Part shown: positions 47,748 through 55,721 of the stretch, one piece after another | How the letters are laid out: each line of letters begins with the position of its first letter | Numbering within the stretch: the stretch's first letter is position 1 | Assembly: GCA_963837775.1 (NCBI GenBank) | Contig: CAWIOX010000001.1 | Coordinates: 1 to 64,000, forward strand | Source of the DNA: CAWIOX01 sp963837775 | GTDB lineage: Bacteria > Pseudomonadota > Gammaproteobacteria > Burkholderiales > Burkholderiaceae_D | Direction of reading: 5' to 3' | Length of the DNA: 64,000 nucleotides | The notes under the pieces: generated by a model | What the model was told of the DNA's origin: nothing | Database searches by the model: none | Seen by the model: only the letters and a program-made list of their open reading frames with translations | Program-made: the position numbers and the translations under genes

Positions 47748-49256
47748 TCACTTGCCCGTGTGCGGCGCTTGCTCGCCGGGCCAATACTGGCGGATGATGT
47801 GCGCCAATTTGTCAAACGTAGGCTGTATCTGTGCGTTCGGCACACTGGCGTAGCCCAGCATCAAACCGCGTCGAGCCGTGACCGGATTCATATAATAACG
47901 GGATAGCGGACGCACGATGATGCCCTCGTTTCTGGCCTGGCGGCTGATCGCAATGTCATCGCAGCCATCGGGCAAACCCATTGCCAGATGCAGTCCGGCC
48001 TCACCGCCTGTGATGCAGACCCGTTCGCCGAAATGCTGTTCGATCGCCTGCTGCAGCAGGCGCAGACGTTCGGCATACACGACCCGCATGCGGCGGATGT
48101 GCGAAGCGAAATAGCCTTCGACCATGAAATCGGTCAATACTGCCTGGGTAAATATCTGACCGCCACGATATAACTCGGACAACCCGGTGGCAAATGGGGT
48201 TGCCAGTGTTTCCGGCACCACCAAAAAGCCGATACGCAAGCCGGGAAACATGGTTTTACTGAACGTGCCCATGTACAGCACGCGCTCATGGGTGTCCATC
48301 CCCTGCAGCGACGCCAGCGGCCGGCTGCCATAGCGGAATTCGCTATCGTAATCATCTTCCATGATCCAGACCTTTTGTGCTGCCGCATATTCGAGCAGCA
48401 TGCGGCGGCGCGACAGGCTCATCACGGTGCCCAGCGGATATTGATGCGAAGGCGTGGCGAAGATGAAGCGCGGCGGTTGCCGCAGATCGGTCGGCCGTAT
48501 CCGCATGCCCTCGGCATCGACCGGCATCGGGACCGGTTTCAGGCCCACCGATTGCAATACGCTGCGGGTGCCCCAGTAACAGGGATCTTCGACCCACGCG
48601 CGGTCGCCGCTTTCACCCAGCAACTTGGCCGCGAGATCGATCGACTGGTGGATGCCGGTGGTGATCATGACCTGATTGGCATTGCAATTGACCGAGCGCG
48701 CCACCCGCAGATATTCTGCGATCGCCTCGCGCAGCGGCAGATAGCCGCCGCCATGGCTATAGGTCAGCAGTTCGGCGCGCGAACGCCGCCAATACTTGTT
48801 TTGCAGCCGGCTCCATACCTTGTTGGGGAACTGCGTGACATCCGGTATGCCCGGCATGAAGGCGCCCCATTGCAAATCGCTGACGCCGGCATTCCTGATC
48901 AGTTGTGCGCCGCGTGCGGACAGCTCGGATTTACCGGACGGGTCGGTCAGCGCCTGATTGGATGCCGTGACATCGGCAATCTGATCGGGCACGGTATCGG
49001 CGATGAACGTGCCGGCACCCGGCCGGGTTTCCAGATAACCTTCGGCGATCAGCTGTTCATACGCATAGGTGACGGTATTGCGCGACATCGACAGTGCCTG
49101 TGCCAGTTCGCGTGACGATGGCAGTTGCAGCCCGACCGGCAACAGATGGGACAGGATTGCTTCGCGTATGACCTGATAAATCTGGCGGTTGACCGGTTTT
49201 CCATCGTTGCGCTCGATACGCTGCAACAAAAAATCGGGGAGGCTGGCAATGCGCAA
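47748..49256 (-). CDS. MocR/GabR-type transcription regulator
   Basis: A 502-residue PLP-dependent regulator: an N-terminal GntR winged HTH (about residues 20-85, SSRELAQALSMSRNTVTYAYEQL) fused to an aminotransferase-like domain. The PLP lysine is in YMGTFSKTMFPGLRIGFLVVP, and EDDYDSEFRYG and ITTGIHQSIDLAA are conserved. Such proteins sense PLP or amino acids such as GABA. The start is a TTG at 49256 preceded by GGAG inside the operator repeat GTGGCTCCAT (minus strand ATGGAGCCAC), so binding there should also affect translation. Context (gabT, gabD, transporter) suggests GABA or polyamine control. Confidence 0.9.
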   Translation of the reverse strand: MRIASLPDFLLQRIERNDGKPVNRQIYQVIREAILSHLLPVGLQLPSSRELAQALSMSRNTVTYAYEQLIAEGYLETRPGAGTFIADTVPDQIADVTASNQALTDPSGKSELSARGAQLIRNAGVSDLQWGAFMPGIPDVTQFPNKVWSRLQNKYWRRSRAELLTYSHGGGYLPLREAIAEYLRVARSVNCNANQVMITTGIHQSIDLAAKLLGESGDRAWVEDPCYWGTRSVLQSVGLKPVPMPVDAEGMRIRPTDLRQPPRFIFATPSHQYPLGTVMSLSRRRMLLEYAAAQKVWIMEDDYDSEFRYGSRPLASLQGMDTHERVLYMGTFSKTMFPGLRIGFLVVPETLATPFATGLSELYRGGQIFTQAVLTDFMVEGYFASHIRRMRVVYAERLRLLQQAIEQHFGERVCITGGEAGLHLAMGLPDGCDDIAISRQARNEGIIVRPLSRYYMNPVTARRGLMLGYASVPNAQIQPTFDKLAHIIRQYWPGEQAPHTGK

Positions 49257-49257
49257 A

Positions 49258-49303
49258 GTGGCTCCATCTAATAAATCAAAGTGGCTATGTATTATAAGTC
49301 CAT
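49258..49303. promoter_or_regulatory. Operator region of the MocR regulator
   Basis: GTGGCT occurs at 49258 and 49281 (23 bp apart) and AGTCCAT at 49297. The same three elements with the same spacings occur upstream of gabT. A minus-strand -10 (TATAAT, 49296-49291) for the regulator gene lies inside, so autoregulation is likely. Confidence 0.75.
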
Positions 49304-49321
49304 AGCGGGATTAAGATAGCT

Positions 49322-49440
49322 CCGTTTAGGCAACTGGAGATTTGGTTGCCGATGAAAAGTCGTCTCCTCCTATGGCAAGGGGTTTTTCCATGCTCCGCCG
49401 ATAGGTTCAGATGCCGCTCTTGCGAGCGGCATCTTTTTTT
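49322..49440 (+). ncRNA. Candidate small RNA with intrinsic terminator
   Basis: About 119 bases that start just after the plus-strand side of the MocR operator and end in a strong terminator (GATGCCGCTC-TTGC-GAGCGGCATC, then seven T, 49410-49440). There is no gene between. Other hairpins: GGCAAC/GTTGCC (49329-49350, loop with GGAG) and ATGG/CCAT (49372-49391). A CTCCTCC stretch could pair with ribosome-binding sites. It could also be only an attenuated leader of the downstream chemoreceptor gene. Inferred from structure and position. Confidence 0.45.
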
Positions 49441-49676
49441 ATGTCTTGTATCCGGCGCCTGACTTCGAGGCATGCCAATCCCGGCCATCGCAAATATCGC
49501 CAGTCCAGACCGTATCGGCGCGGTGCCGGCCACGAACTGGTTCAGGTGGCGCTTGACCGACATGAATGTCGACATACTTGTTGTAAATATAGTTGCGACA
49601 TGGAAACGGTAGTAGGATGTCAGGGAGGCCGGCAAGGCTGATCTGCTGATCTCGTTTATTCAAAGGGGATTTATCA

Positions 49677-51416
49677 ATGCTGAAAAATATCACGATTAAA
49701 TCGCGCCTGATCTTTGTGATCAGTTTCTTGTCCTTATTGTTGGTCGGTGGCGGCATCATCGGCTTGACCAGCTTAAGCAGCAGCAACCAGGCTTTGAAAA
49801 CATTGTATGAAGCACGGCTGGTTCCGATGGGACAACTCGATATCGTGGTCCGGAGCATCGACCGGGACCGGATGGCGATTGCCGAATCGGTCAATAACGA
49901 GCCGGCATTCATTGCCAGGAAGATGGCTGAGATCGGCAAAAGAGGCGAACAGGTCAACCAGATCTGGGGTACCTACCTGGCGTCCAGTTTGACGCCGGAA
50001 GAAAAAAGCCTGGCCGCAAAATTTACCGAGAGCTACAAGAAATTCATTGCGGAAGGCTTGAAGCCGGCCAGCGATGCATTGCTGGCGCAGAATTCGCAGC
50101 AAGCGATGGAAATGATGCAGGGGCCGCTGAGCCAGCATTACATACCGATGCAGGAAGGCATCGATGCGCTGATCAAGCTGCAGCTGGAGGTCGCGAAAAG
50201 CGAGTTCGAGAAAGGGCAGCAACTGTATGCGATGGTGCGCAATACCTCGATTGCGGCAATCGCATTCGGCCTGCTGCTGGCAGCGGTGATGGGTGTTTGG
50301 CTGGTGCGCGGCATTTGCCGCTCACTGGATCAAGCGGTGGCGGTGGCCAGGGGCGTGGCGACCGGCAATCTGGCGCAGAAAATCGACATCCGGTCGGCCG
50401 ATGAGACCGGTCAGCTGATGCAAGCGCTGAAAGACATGAATCAAAGCCTGGTCAAGACCGTCAGCCAGGTGCGTGCCGGCACCGAAACCATCGGCGTTGC
50501 GTCGCGCGAGATCGCCTCCGGCAACGCCGACTTGTCGTCGCGCACGGAGTCGCAGGCCAGTGCGCTGGAACAGACCGCCAGCGCGATGGAAGGCTTGACC
50601 AGCACGGTGCGGCAAAACGCCGAGAATGCGCGGCAAGCCAATCAACTGGTGCTGTCGGCGTCCGATTTCGCGGTCAAAGGGGGCCAGGTGGTCGGTCAGG
50701 TGGTCGACACGATGGGCTCGATCAAGGACAGCTCGCGCAAGATCGTCGACATCATCGGCGTGATCGATGGCATTGCGTTCCAGACCAACATTCTGGCGTT
50801 GAATGCCGCGGTCGAAGCGGCCCGTGCCGGCGAACAGGGGCGCGGCTTTGCGGTGGTCGCTGCCGAGGTGCGCAACCTGGCGCAGCGCAGCGCCGGCGCG
50901 GCCAAGGAAATCAAGATACTGATCGGCGATTCGGTTGAAAAAGTCGATGTCGGCAGCCGGCTGGTCGACCAGGCCGGGCAGACGATGGGCGAGATCGTCT
51001 CTTCGGTGCAGCATGTGGCCGACATCATGAGCGAGATCAGCGCTGCCAGTCAGGAGCAAAGTGCCGGCATCGAAGAAGTCAACCTGGCCATTACCCAGCT
51101 CGATGAAATGACCCAGCAGAATGCGGCGCTGGTGGAGCAGGCCGCCGCAGCGGCAGAGAGCATGCAGGATCAGGCCGCGAGCCTGGTGCATGCGGTGGCG
51201 GTGTTCGAGTTGGGCGATGGCAACCGGCCGATAGCGGCGATACAGGGCATTGCGCCGCAGCGCCATGCCCCGCGGACGCAGGCGCAAACCTTGCCTGCCA
51301 GGCGCGCCAGCGGGCTGAAGGCGGTTCCGCTCAAGACCGCGCAAGCTGCGCAGCCGAAGAAGATCGCGGCCGCTGGCGGCGCCAGCGACAGCCGGGATGA
51401 GTGGGAAGAATTTTAA
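49677..51416 (+). CDS. Methyl-accepting chemotaxis protein
   Basis: A 579-residue chemoreceptor. It has a TM helix (about 10-32), a periplasmic four-helix-bundle domain of Tar/Tsr type (to about residue 185), a second TM helix (about 190-212), HAMP, and the cytoplasmic signalling hairpin with the conserved tip IDGIAFQTNILALNAAVEAARAGE. It ends DEWEEF, the pentapeptide tether for CheR/CheB, so it can recruit adaptation enzymes. The ATG follows AAAGGGG. Position between the MocR gene and gabT suggests a GABA or polyamine ligand; this is inference. Confidence 0.94.
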   Translation: MLKNITIKSRLIFVISFLSLLLVGGGIIGLTSLSSSNQALKTLYEARLVPMGQLDIVVRSIDRDRMAIAESVNNEPAFIARKMAEIGKRGEQVNQIWGTYLASSLTPEEKSLAAKFTESYKKFIAEGLKPASDALLAQNSQQAMEMMQGPLSQHYIPMQEGIDALIKLQLEVAKSEFEKGQQLYAMVRNTSIAAIAFGLLLAAVMGVWLVRGICRSLDQAVAVARGVATGNLAQKIDIRSADETGQLMQALKDMNQSLVKTVSQVRAGTETIGVASREIASGNADLSSRTESQASALEQTASAMEGLTSTVRQNAENARQANQLVLSASDFAVKGGQVVGQVVDTMGSIKDSSRKIVDIIGVIDGIAFQTNILALNAAVEAARAGEQGRGFAVVAAEVRNLAQRSAGAAKEIKILIGDSVEKVDVGSRLVDQAGQTMGEIVSSVQHVADIMSEISAASQEQSAGIEEVNLAITQLDEMTQQNAALVEQAAAAAESMQDQAASLVHAVAVFELGDGNRPIAAIQGIAPQRHAPRTQAQTLPARRASGLKAVPLKTAQAAQPKKIAAAGGASDSRDEWEEF

Positions 51417-51516
51417 GCGGGCTCGATGCGGGAGCTGCACGCCATGCAATGCGGATTGGCCCGGAAATTCTTGTCGTCAGCGCGCCTGCAGGCGGTCAAA
51501 TGCCGTTTCCAGCTTG

Positions 51517-51602
51517 AATTTATCGGGAGTATATAGAGAAATGTATAGCCAGCCGCTGATCTTCATTGGCACAAAAAAAATACACCGGGGAGTAATAATT
51601 TT
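51517..51602 (-). repeat. Two-hairpin intergenic repeat, diverged copy G
   Basis: On the plus strand it runs TTATCGGGAGTATA ... GAAATGTATAGCC ... TTCATTGGC ... AAAAATACACCGG ... TAATAATTTTGC, which aligns in order with copy B. It lies in the gap of about 500 bases between the chemoreceptor gene and gabT; apart from the gabT operator nothing else was found there. Confidence 0.5.
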
Positions 51603-51917
51603 GCCCGGGAAGCTGCCGGAATTCGCTAGCGACGCTGCCAATTGCGTGAAATCGATTCTTGTCGCGTAAATTTTTTTGTTTCGATTTTCATGCTGACGCG
51701 ATTCACCATGCGCGAGCGTATCTGCAAAGACGATTGCACACGTGCAGTGCATCGTTACGGAGGCAGCATCTGATCCGGATTTTTTGCTGCTCTTTGCTTG
51801 GAAAACAGCAAAAAACGCACGCTTGCAGTGCGCATGTTCAGTGGCCGGCGAACACCGTCATGCACGCCGATGGTGCGTCATCCGAACCCTTGCTTCACAT
51901 CGCGTATGTTCTGAATA

Positions 51918-51963
51918 GTGGCTCCATCAAATAATCCAAAGTGGCTCTGTGTAGTGAGTCCAT
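51918..51963 (+). promoter_or_regulatory. MocR operator upstream of gabT
   Basis: GTGGCTCCAT (51918), GTGGCT (51941) and AGTCCAT (51957) repeat the 23-bp and 16-bp spacings seen at 49258-49303, in the same orientation. It ends 52 bases before the gabT start, suitable for an activator site. A possible -10 (TATTAGTAT) follows at about 51969. Confidence 0.78.
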
Positions 51964-52015
51964 GGCGGTATTAGTATGCGAAATCGGAAATGACTTTGAG
52001 CGAAATGGAACCAAT

Positions 52016-53299
52016 ATGATGAACGCAGACCTGACGAACGCCAATTTACAAAAACGCAAAGACGCAGCGACACCACGCGGGGTCGGGGTCATGTGCCAGT
52101 TTTATGCATCGCATGCATTGAATGCAGAGATCTGGGATGTCGAAAACCGTCGCTTCATCGATTTTGCAGCCGGTATTGCGGTACTCAACACCGGCCATCG
52201 CCATCCGAAGCTGGTGGCGGCGATGCAAGCGCAATTGGAAAAATTCACCCATACCTGTTACCAGGTCGTTCCGTACGCCAGCTACGTCGAATTGGCCGAG
52301 CGCATCAATGTGATCACGCCTGGCAGCCACGCCAAAAAAACCGCGCTGTTTTCGACCGGCGCCGAAGCCGTCGAAAATGCGATCAAGGTGGCCCGCGCCG
52401 CCACCGGCCGTTCGGCGGTGATCGCGTTTTCCGGCGCCTTCCATGGCCGCACCATGATGGGCATGGCGCTGACCGGCAAAGTGGTGCCGTACAAGGTCGG
52501 TTTCGGTCCGTTTCCGGGCGAGGTCTATCACGCACCGTTCCCGATCGAGTTGCATGGCGTCAGCACCGAAGATTCGCTGGCAGCGCTGCAGTCGCTGTTC
52601 AAGTCGGATGTCGATCCGAAGCGCGTGGCAGCCATCATTGTCGAACCGGTGCAGGGCGAGGGCGGATTCTATGCGGCGCCGGTGGCATTCATGCAAGCCT
52701 TGCGCGGTCTGTGCGATGAACACGGGATCCTGCTGATTGCCGATGAAGTCCAGACCGGCTTTGCGCGTACCGGGAAAATGTTTGCGATGGAACACTATGG
52801 CGTGGTGCCGGATTTGATGACGATGGCCAAGAGCCTGGCCGGCGGCATGCCTTTGTCGGCACTCTGCGGCCGCGCCGAGCTCATGGATGCGCCAGCGCCG
52901 GGCGGGCTGGGCGGCACTTATGCCGGCAACCCGCTGGCGGTCGCATCGGCCCATGCGGTGCTGGATGTGATTGCCGAAGAAAACCTGATCGAGCGCGCAT
53001 CGGTGCTCGGACAAAAACTGAAAGACCGTCTGAATGAATTGCGTTCCAGCGTGCCGCAGATCGCCGATGTGCGCGGCCTGGGCGGCATGGTTTCAGTCGA
53101 GTTCATGAAGCCGGGAACGCATGACGCCGATGCCGACTTCACCAAGAAAGTCCAGACCCTGGCGCTCGAAAAAGGCTTGATCCTGTTGACCTGCGGCACC
53201 TACGGCAATGTGGTGCGTTTCCTGTTCCCGCTGACGATTTCGGACGCGGTGATGGACGAGGCATTGGCAATACTAGAATCGGCCATGCGCCAGGCTTGA
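52016..53299 (+). CDS. gabT: 4-aminobutyrate aminotransferase
   Basis: A 427-residue class III PLP aminotransferase that converts GABA and 2-oxoglutarate to succinate semialdehyde and glutamate. The GAEAVENAIKVARAATGR cofactor loop, GAFHGRTMMGMALTGK, the aspartate of IADEVQTGFARTGK and the PLP lysine in TMAKSLAGGMPLSAL are present. The frame is open from 51941, but that part overlaps the operator; ATG 52016 or 52019 fits the family and has GGAA upstream. First gene of gabT-potADBC-gabD. Confidence 0.95.
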   Translation: MMNADLTNANLQKRKDAATPRGVGVMCQFYASHALNAEIWDVENRRFIDFAAGIAVLNTGHRHPKLVAAMQAQLEKFTHTCYQVVPYASYVELAERINVITPGSHAKKTALFSTGAEAVENAIKVARAATGRSAVIAFSGAFHGRTMMGMALTGKVVPYKVGFGPFPGEVYHAPFPIELHGVSTEDSLAALQSLFKSDVDPKRVAAIIVEPVQGEGGFYAAPVAFMQALRGLCDEHGILLIADEVQTGFARTGKMFAMEHYGVVPDLMTMAKSLAGGMPLSALCGRAELMDAPAPGGLGGTYAGNPLAVASAHAVLDVIAEENLIERASVLGQKLKDRLNELRSSVPQIADVRGLGGMVSVEFMKPGTHDADADFTKKVQTLALEKGLILLTCGTYGNVVRFLFPLTISDAVMDEALAILESAMRQA

Positions 53300-53332
53300 G
53301 CCAATATGGACAGAGCTAGAGGAGACACAAAA

Positions 53333-54445
53333 TTGAAACAAGAAAACATAGCAACGCTGCAAGGCCAGGATACGCTGGTCGAGTTTCGCGGGGTAAAGAA
53401 GACTTACGATGGTGAGACGCTGGTCGTCAAGCAGCTCGATCTGAATATCCGGCGCGGTGAATTTCTGACCCTGCTGGGACCATCCGGCTCGGGCAAGACC
53501 ACCTGCCTGATGATGCTGGCCGGTTTCGAATTTCCTACCGGCGGCGAAATCCGCCTCGACGGTCAGCTGCTCAACAAGGTACCGCCGCACAAGCGCAATA
53601 TCGGCATGGTGTTTCAGAACTATGCGCTGTTCCCGCACATGACGGTGGGCCAGAACGTCGCCTACCCGTTGCAGGTGCGCGGCCTGGATGCCAACAGCCG
53701 CGCCGAGAAGGTGAAAAAAGCGCTCGACATGGTGCAGATGGGGAAGTTTGCCGACCGCTATCCGGCCCAGCTTTCCGGCGGCCAGCAACAGCGTATCGCG
53801 CTGGCGCGGGCGCTGGTGTTCGATCCCAAGCTGGTGCTGATGGACGAGCCGCTCGGTGCGCTCGACAAGCAATTGCGCGAACACATGCAGCTCGAGTTGA
53901 AAGCGCTGCACAAACGGCTGGGCGTGACGTTTGTCTACGTCACCCACGATCAAAGCGAGGCGCTGACGATGTCGGACCGCGTCGCGGTATTCGACCAGGG
54001 CGTGATCCAGCAACTGGCTGTGGTCGACCGCCTGTATGAATACCCGGAGAATCAATTCGTCGCCGGCTTCATCGGCGACAACAACCGCTTCTCCGGAACG
54101 GTCGAGTCGCTGGCTGCTGACAAGTGCACCTTGCGCATGCCGGACCGCTCGCTGCTGACCGGCGTCAATGCCAATGGGGCGAAAGTGGGCCAGGCTGCCG
54201 TCGCGTGCATTCGCCCCGAACGCATCAGACTGCTGGCGCCGGATGCCGCGTCATCGAATGCAGTGCGGGTCAGCGTGGCCGGCCTGATTTATTTCGGCGA
54301 CCATGTGCGTGTGCGCTGCTCGTCGCCCGGGCAGGACGATTGCTTTGTCAAGCTGACGCTGGGCGATCCGGCACTGGCTGGTCTGGCCGAAGGAACCCAG
54401 GTAATGCTGGAGTTCGATCCCGACCGTTTGCGTATTTTTCTTTGA
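53333..54445 (+). CDS. potA: Polyamine-type ABC transporter ATPase (PotA-like)
   Basis: A 370-residue ABC ATPase of the spermidine/putrescine family. Walker A is LLGPSGSGKTTCLMM, the Q-loop is GMVFQNYALFPHMTV, the signature is LSGGQQQRIALARAL, and Walker B is LVLMDEPLGALD. The C-terminal TOBE domain (about 280-370) is present. A TTG at 53333 is preceded by a strong AGAGGAG at 8 bases, so it is preferred over the in-frame ATG at 53306, which has no ribosome-binding site. It lies 33 bases after gabT. Confidence 0.93.
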   Translation: MKQENIATLQGQDTLVEFRGVKKTYDGETLVVKQLDLNIRRGEFLTLLGPSGSGKTTCLMMLAGFEFPTGGEIRLDGQLLNKVPPHKRNIGMVFQNYALFPHMTVGQNVAYPLQVRGLDANSRAEKVKKALDMVQMGKFADRYPAQLSGGQQQRIALARALVFDPKLVLMDEPLGALDKQLREHMQLELKALHKRLGVTFVYVTHDQSEALTMSDRVAVFDQGVIQQLAVVDRLYEYPENQFVAGFIGDNNRFSGTVESLAADKCTLRMPDRSLLTGVNANGAKVGQAAVACIRPERIRLLAPDAASSNAVRVSVAGLIYFGDHVRVRCSSPGQDDCFVKLTLGDPALAGLAEGTQVMLEFDPDRLRIFL

Positions 54446-54483
54446 TTTTCCCCCACCGCACCATAATAAATAGAGGAGTTGAG

Positions 54484-55515
54484 ATGAAATTGTTATTTAA
54501 ACCCGCGTTGCTGGCTGCTGCTTTGTCCGTCGGTTTTGCCCATGCCGGAGAGCTGACGGTTGTCAATTTCGGCGGCGCCAATGGCAATGCGCAGAAAGCG
54601 GCATACATTGAGCCGTTTGAAAAGGCCAGCAGCAACAAGGTCGTGATGGTGGAATATAACGGCGAGATGGCCAAGCTCAAAGCGATGGTCGAAGCCAAGA
54701 AAGTCAGCTGGGACCTGGTTGAGCTGGAATCGGGCGAACTCGGCCGTGCCTGCGACGAAGGCTTGATCGAAAAGCTGGATGTGTCGAAATTCGGCAAGAA
54801 AAGCGACTTCATGCCGGAAGCGGTTCAGGAGTGCGGCCTGGGCGCCTTCGTCTGGTCCACCGTACTGGGCTACAACGCCGACAAACTCAAAGTAGCGCCG
54901 CAAAACTGGGCCGACTTCTGGAACGTCAGCAAATTCCCGGGCAAACGCGGGATGCGCAAGGGCGCCCGTTACAACGTCGAATTCGCACTGATGGCCGATG
55001 GCGTGCCGACCAAGGATGTCTACAAGGTATTGGCCACCAAGGAAGGCGTTGATCGCGCGTTCAAGAAACTCGATCAGCTCAAAGGCAGCATCCAGTGGTG
55101 GGAAGCCGGTGCGCAGCCGCCGCAATTCCTGGTGGCAGGCGACGTCGTGATGTCGACCGTGTATAACGGCCGCATCGATGCCGCACAGCGCGAAGGCAAG
55201 AACCTGCAAGTGACCTGGGCCGGCGGCATTTATGATCTCGATTACTGGGTCATTCCGAAGGGCGCAAAAAACAAGGATACGGCCGAGAAATTCATCGCCT
55301 TTGCCAGCACCGCTGAGGCACAGCAAGCGTACGCCAGCAAAATTGCGTACGGCCCGGTGAATGTCAATACGTTCAAGCGCCTGGACTACGCAACGCTGGC
55401 GAAACTGCCGACCTCGGCTGCCAACGTCAAGGATCAGGTGCATGCCAACCTGAAATTCTGGACCGACCATGGCGAAGAACTGGAACAGCGTTTCACTGCA
55501 TGGTCTGCCAAGTAA
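54484..55515 (+). CDS. potD: Polyamine-type ABC transporter substrate-binding protein (PotD-like)
   Basis: A 343-residue periplasmic binding protein with a signal peptide ending FAHA (residue 21). The fold is that of the PotD/PotF class: WDLVELESGELGRACDEGLIEKLD, NWADFWNVSKFPGKRG and GAQPPQFLVAGDVVMSTVYNGR. Typical polyamine-binding tryptophan and acidic residues occur, but substrate choice between putrescine, spermidine and GABA-like compounds cannot be read by eye. A GAGG ribosome-binding site precedes the ATG. A large hairpin follows the gene. Confidence 0.92.
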   Translation: MKLLFKPALLAAALSVGFAHAGELTVVNFGGANGNAQKAAYIEPFEKASSNKVVMVEYNGEMAKLKAMVEAKKVSWDLVELESGELGRACDEGLIEKLDVSKFGKKSDFMPEAVQECGLGAFVWSTVLGYNADKLKVAPQNWADFWNVSKFPGKRGMRKGARYNVEFALMADGVPTKDVYKVLATKEGVDRAFKKLDQLKGSIQWWEAGAQPPQFLVAGDVVMSTVYNGRIDAAQREGKNLQVTWAGGIYDLDYWVIPKGAKNKDTAEKFIAFASTAEAQQAYASKIAYGPVNVNTFKRLDYATLAKLPTSAANVKDQVHANLKFWTDHGEELEQRFTAWSAK

Positions 55516-55584
55516 GCTGAACCTGGTTGCGCGCCCGTCATGCGGGTTAGCGCAGCGAAACCCGACCGCTGAGGTCGGGCGCCA

Positions 55585-55635
55585 GGGCGGGTGCAAGCCG
55601 CGCAAAGTGATCGTCACAGCGCGGATCACCCGCCC
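55585..55635 (+). promoter_or_regulatory. Large stem-loop between potD and potB
   Basis: A nested, almost perfect hairpin of 51 bases: GGGCGGGTG (55585) with CACCCGCCC (55627), inside it CCGCGC (55598) with GCGCGG (55619), and inside that GTGA/TCAC. A smaller hairpin CCCGAC/GTCGGG (55561-55579) precedes it. There is no T-run. It probably stabilises the potD end of the transcript or reduces read-through to the permease genes. Confidence 0.7.
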
Positions 55636-55721
55636 TGCCAATTCGTACCTGCCGGGCTGCAGCCTTGCCCCGTCAGGTTTTCAGGCGATATCGCTTAATA
55701 TTTTTGGTATCCCCATATCAT

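Noticed and set aside
49322..49440. Cyclic-di-GMP or guanidine riboswitch upstream of the chemoreceptor gene
   Set aside because: None of the conserved core sequences of those riboswitches could be found; kept only as a candidate small RNA.
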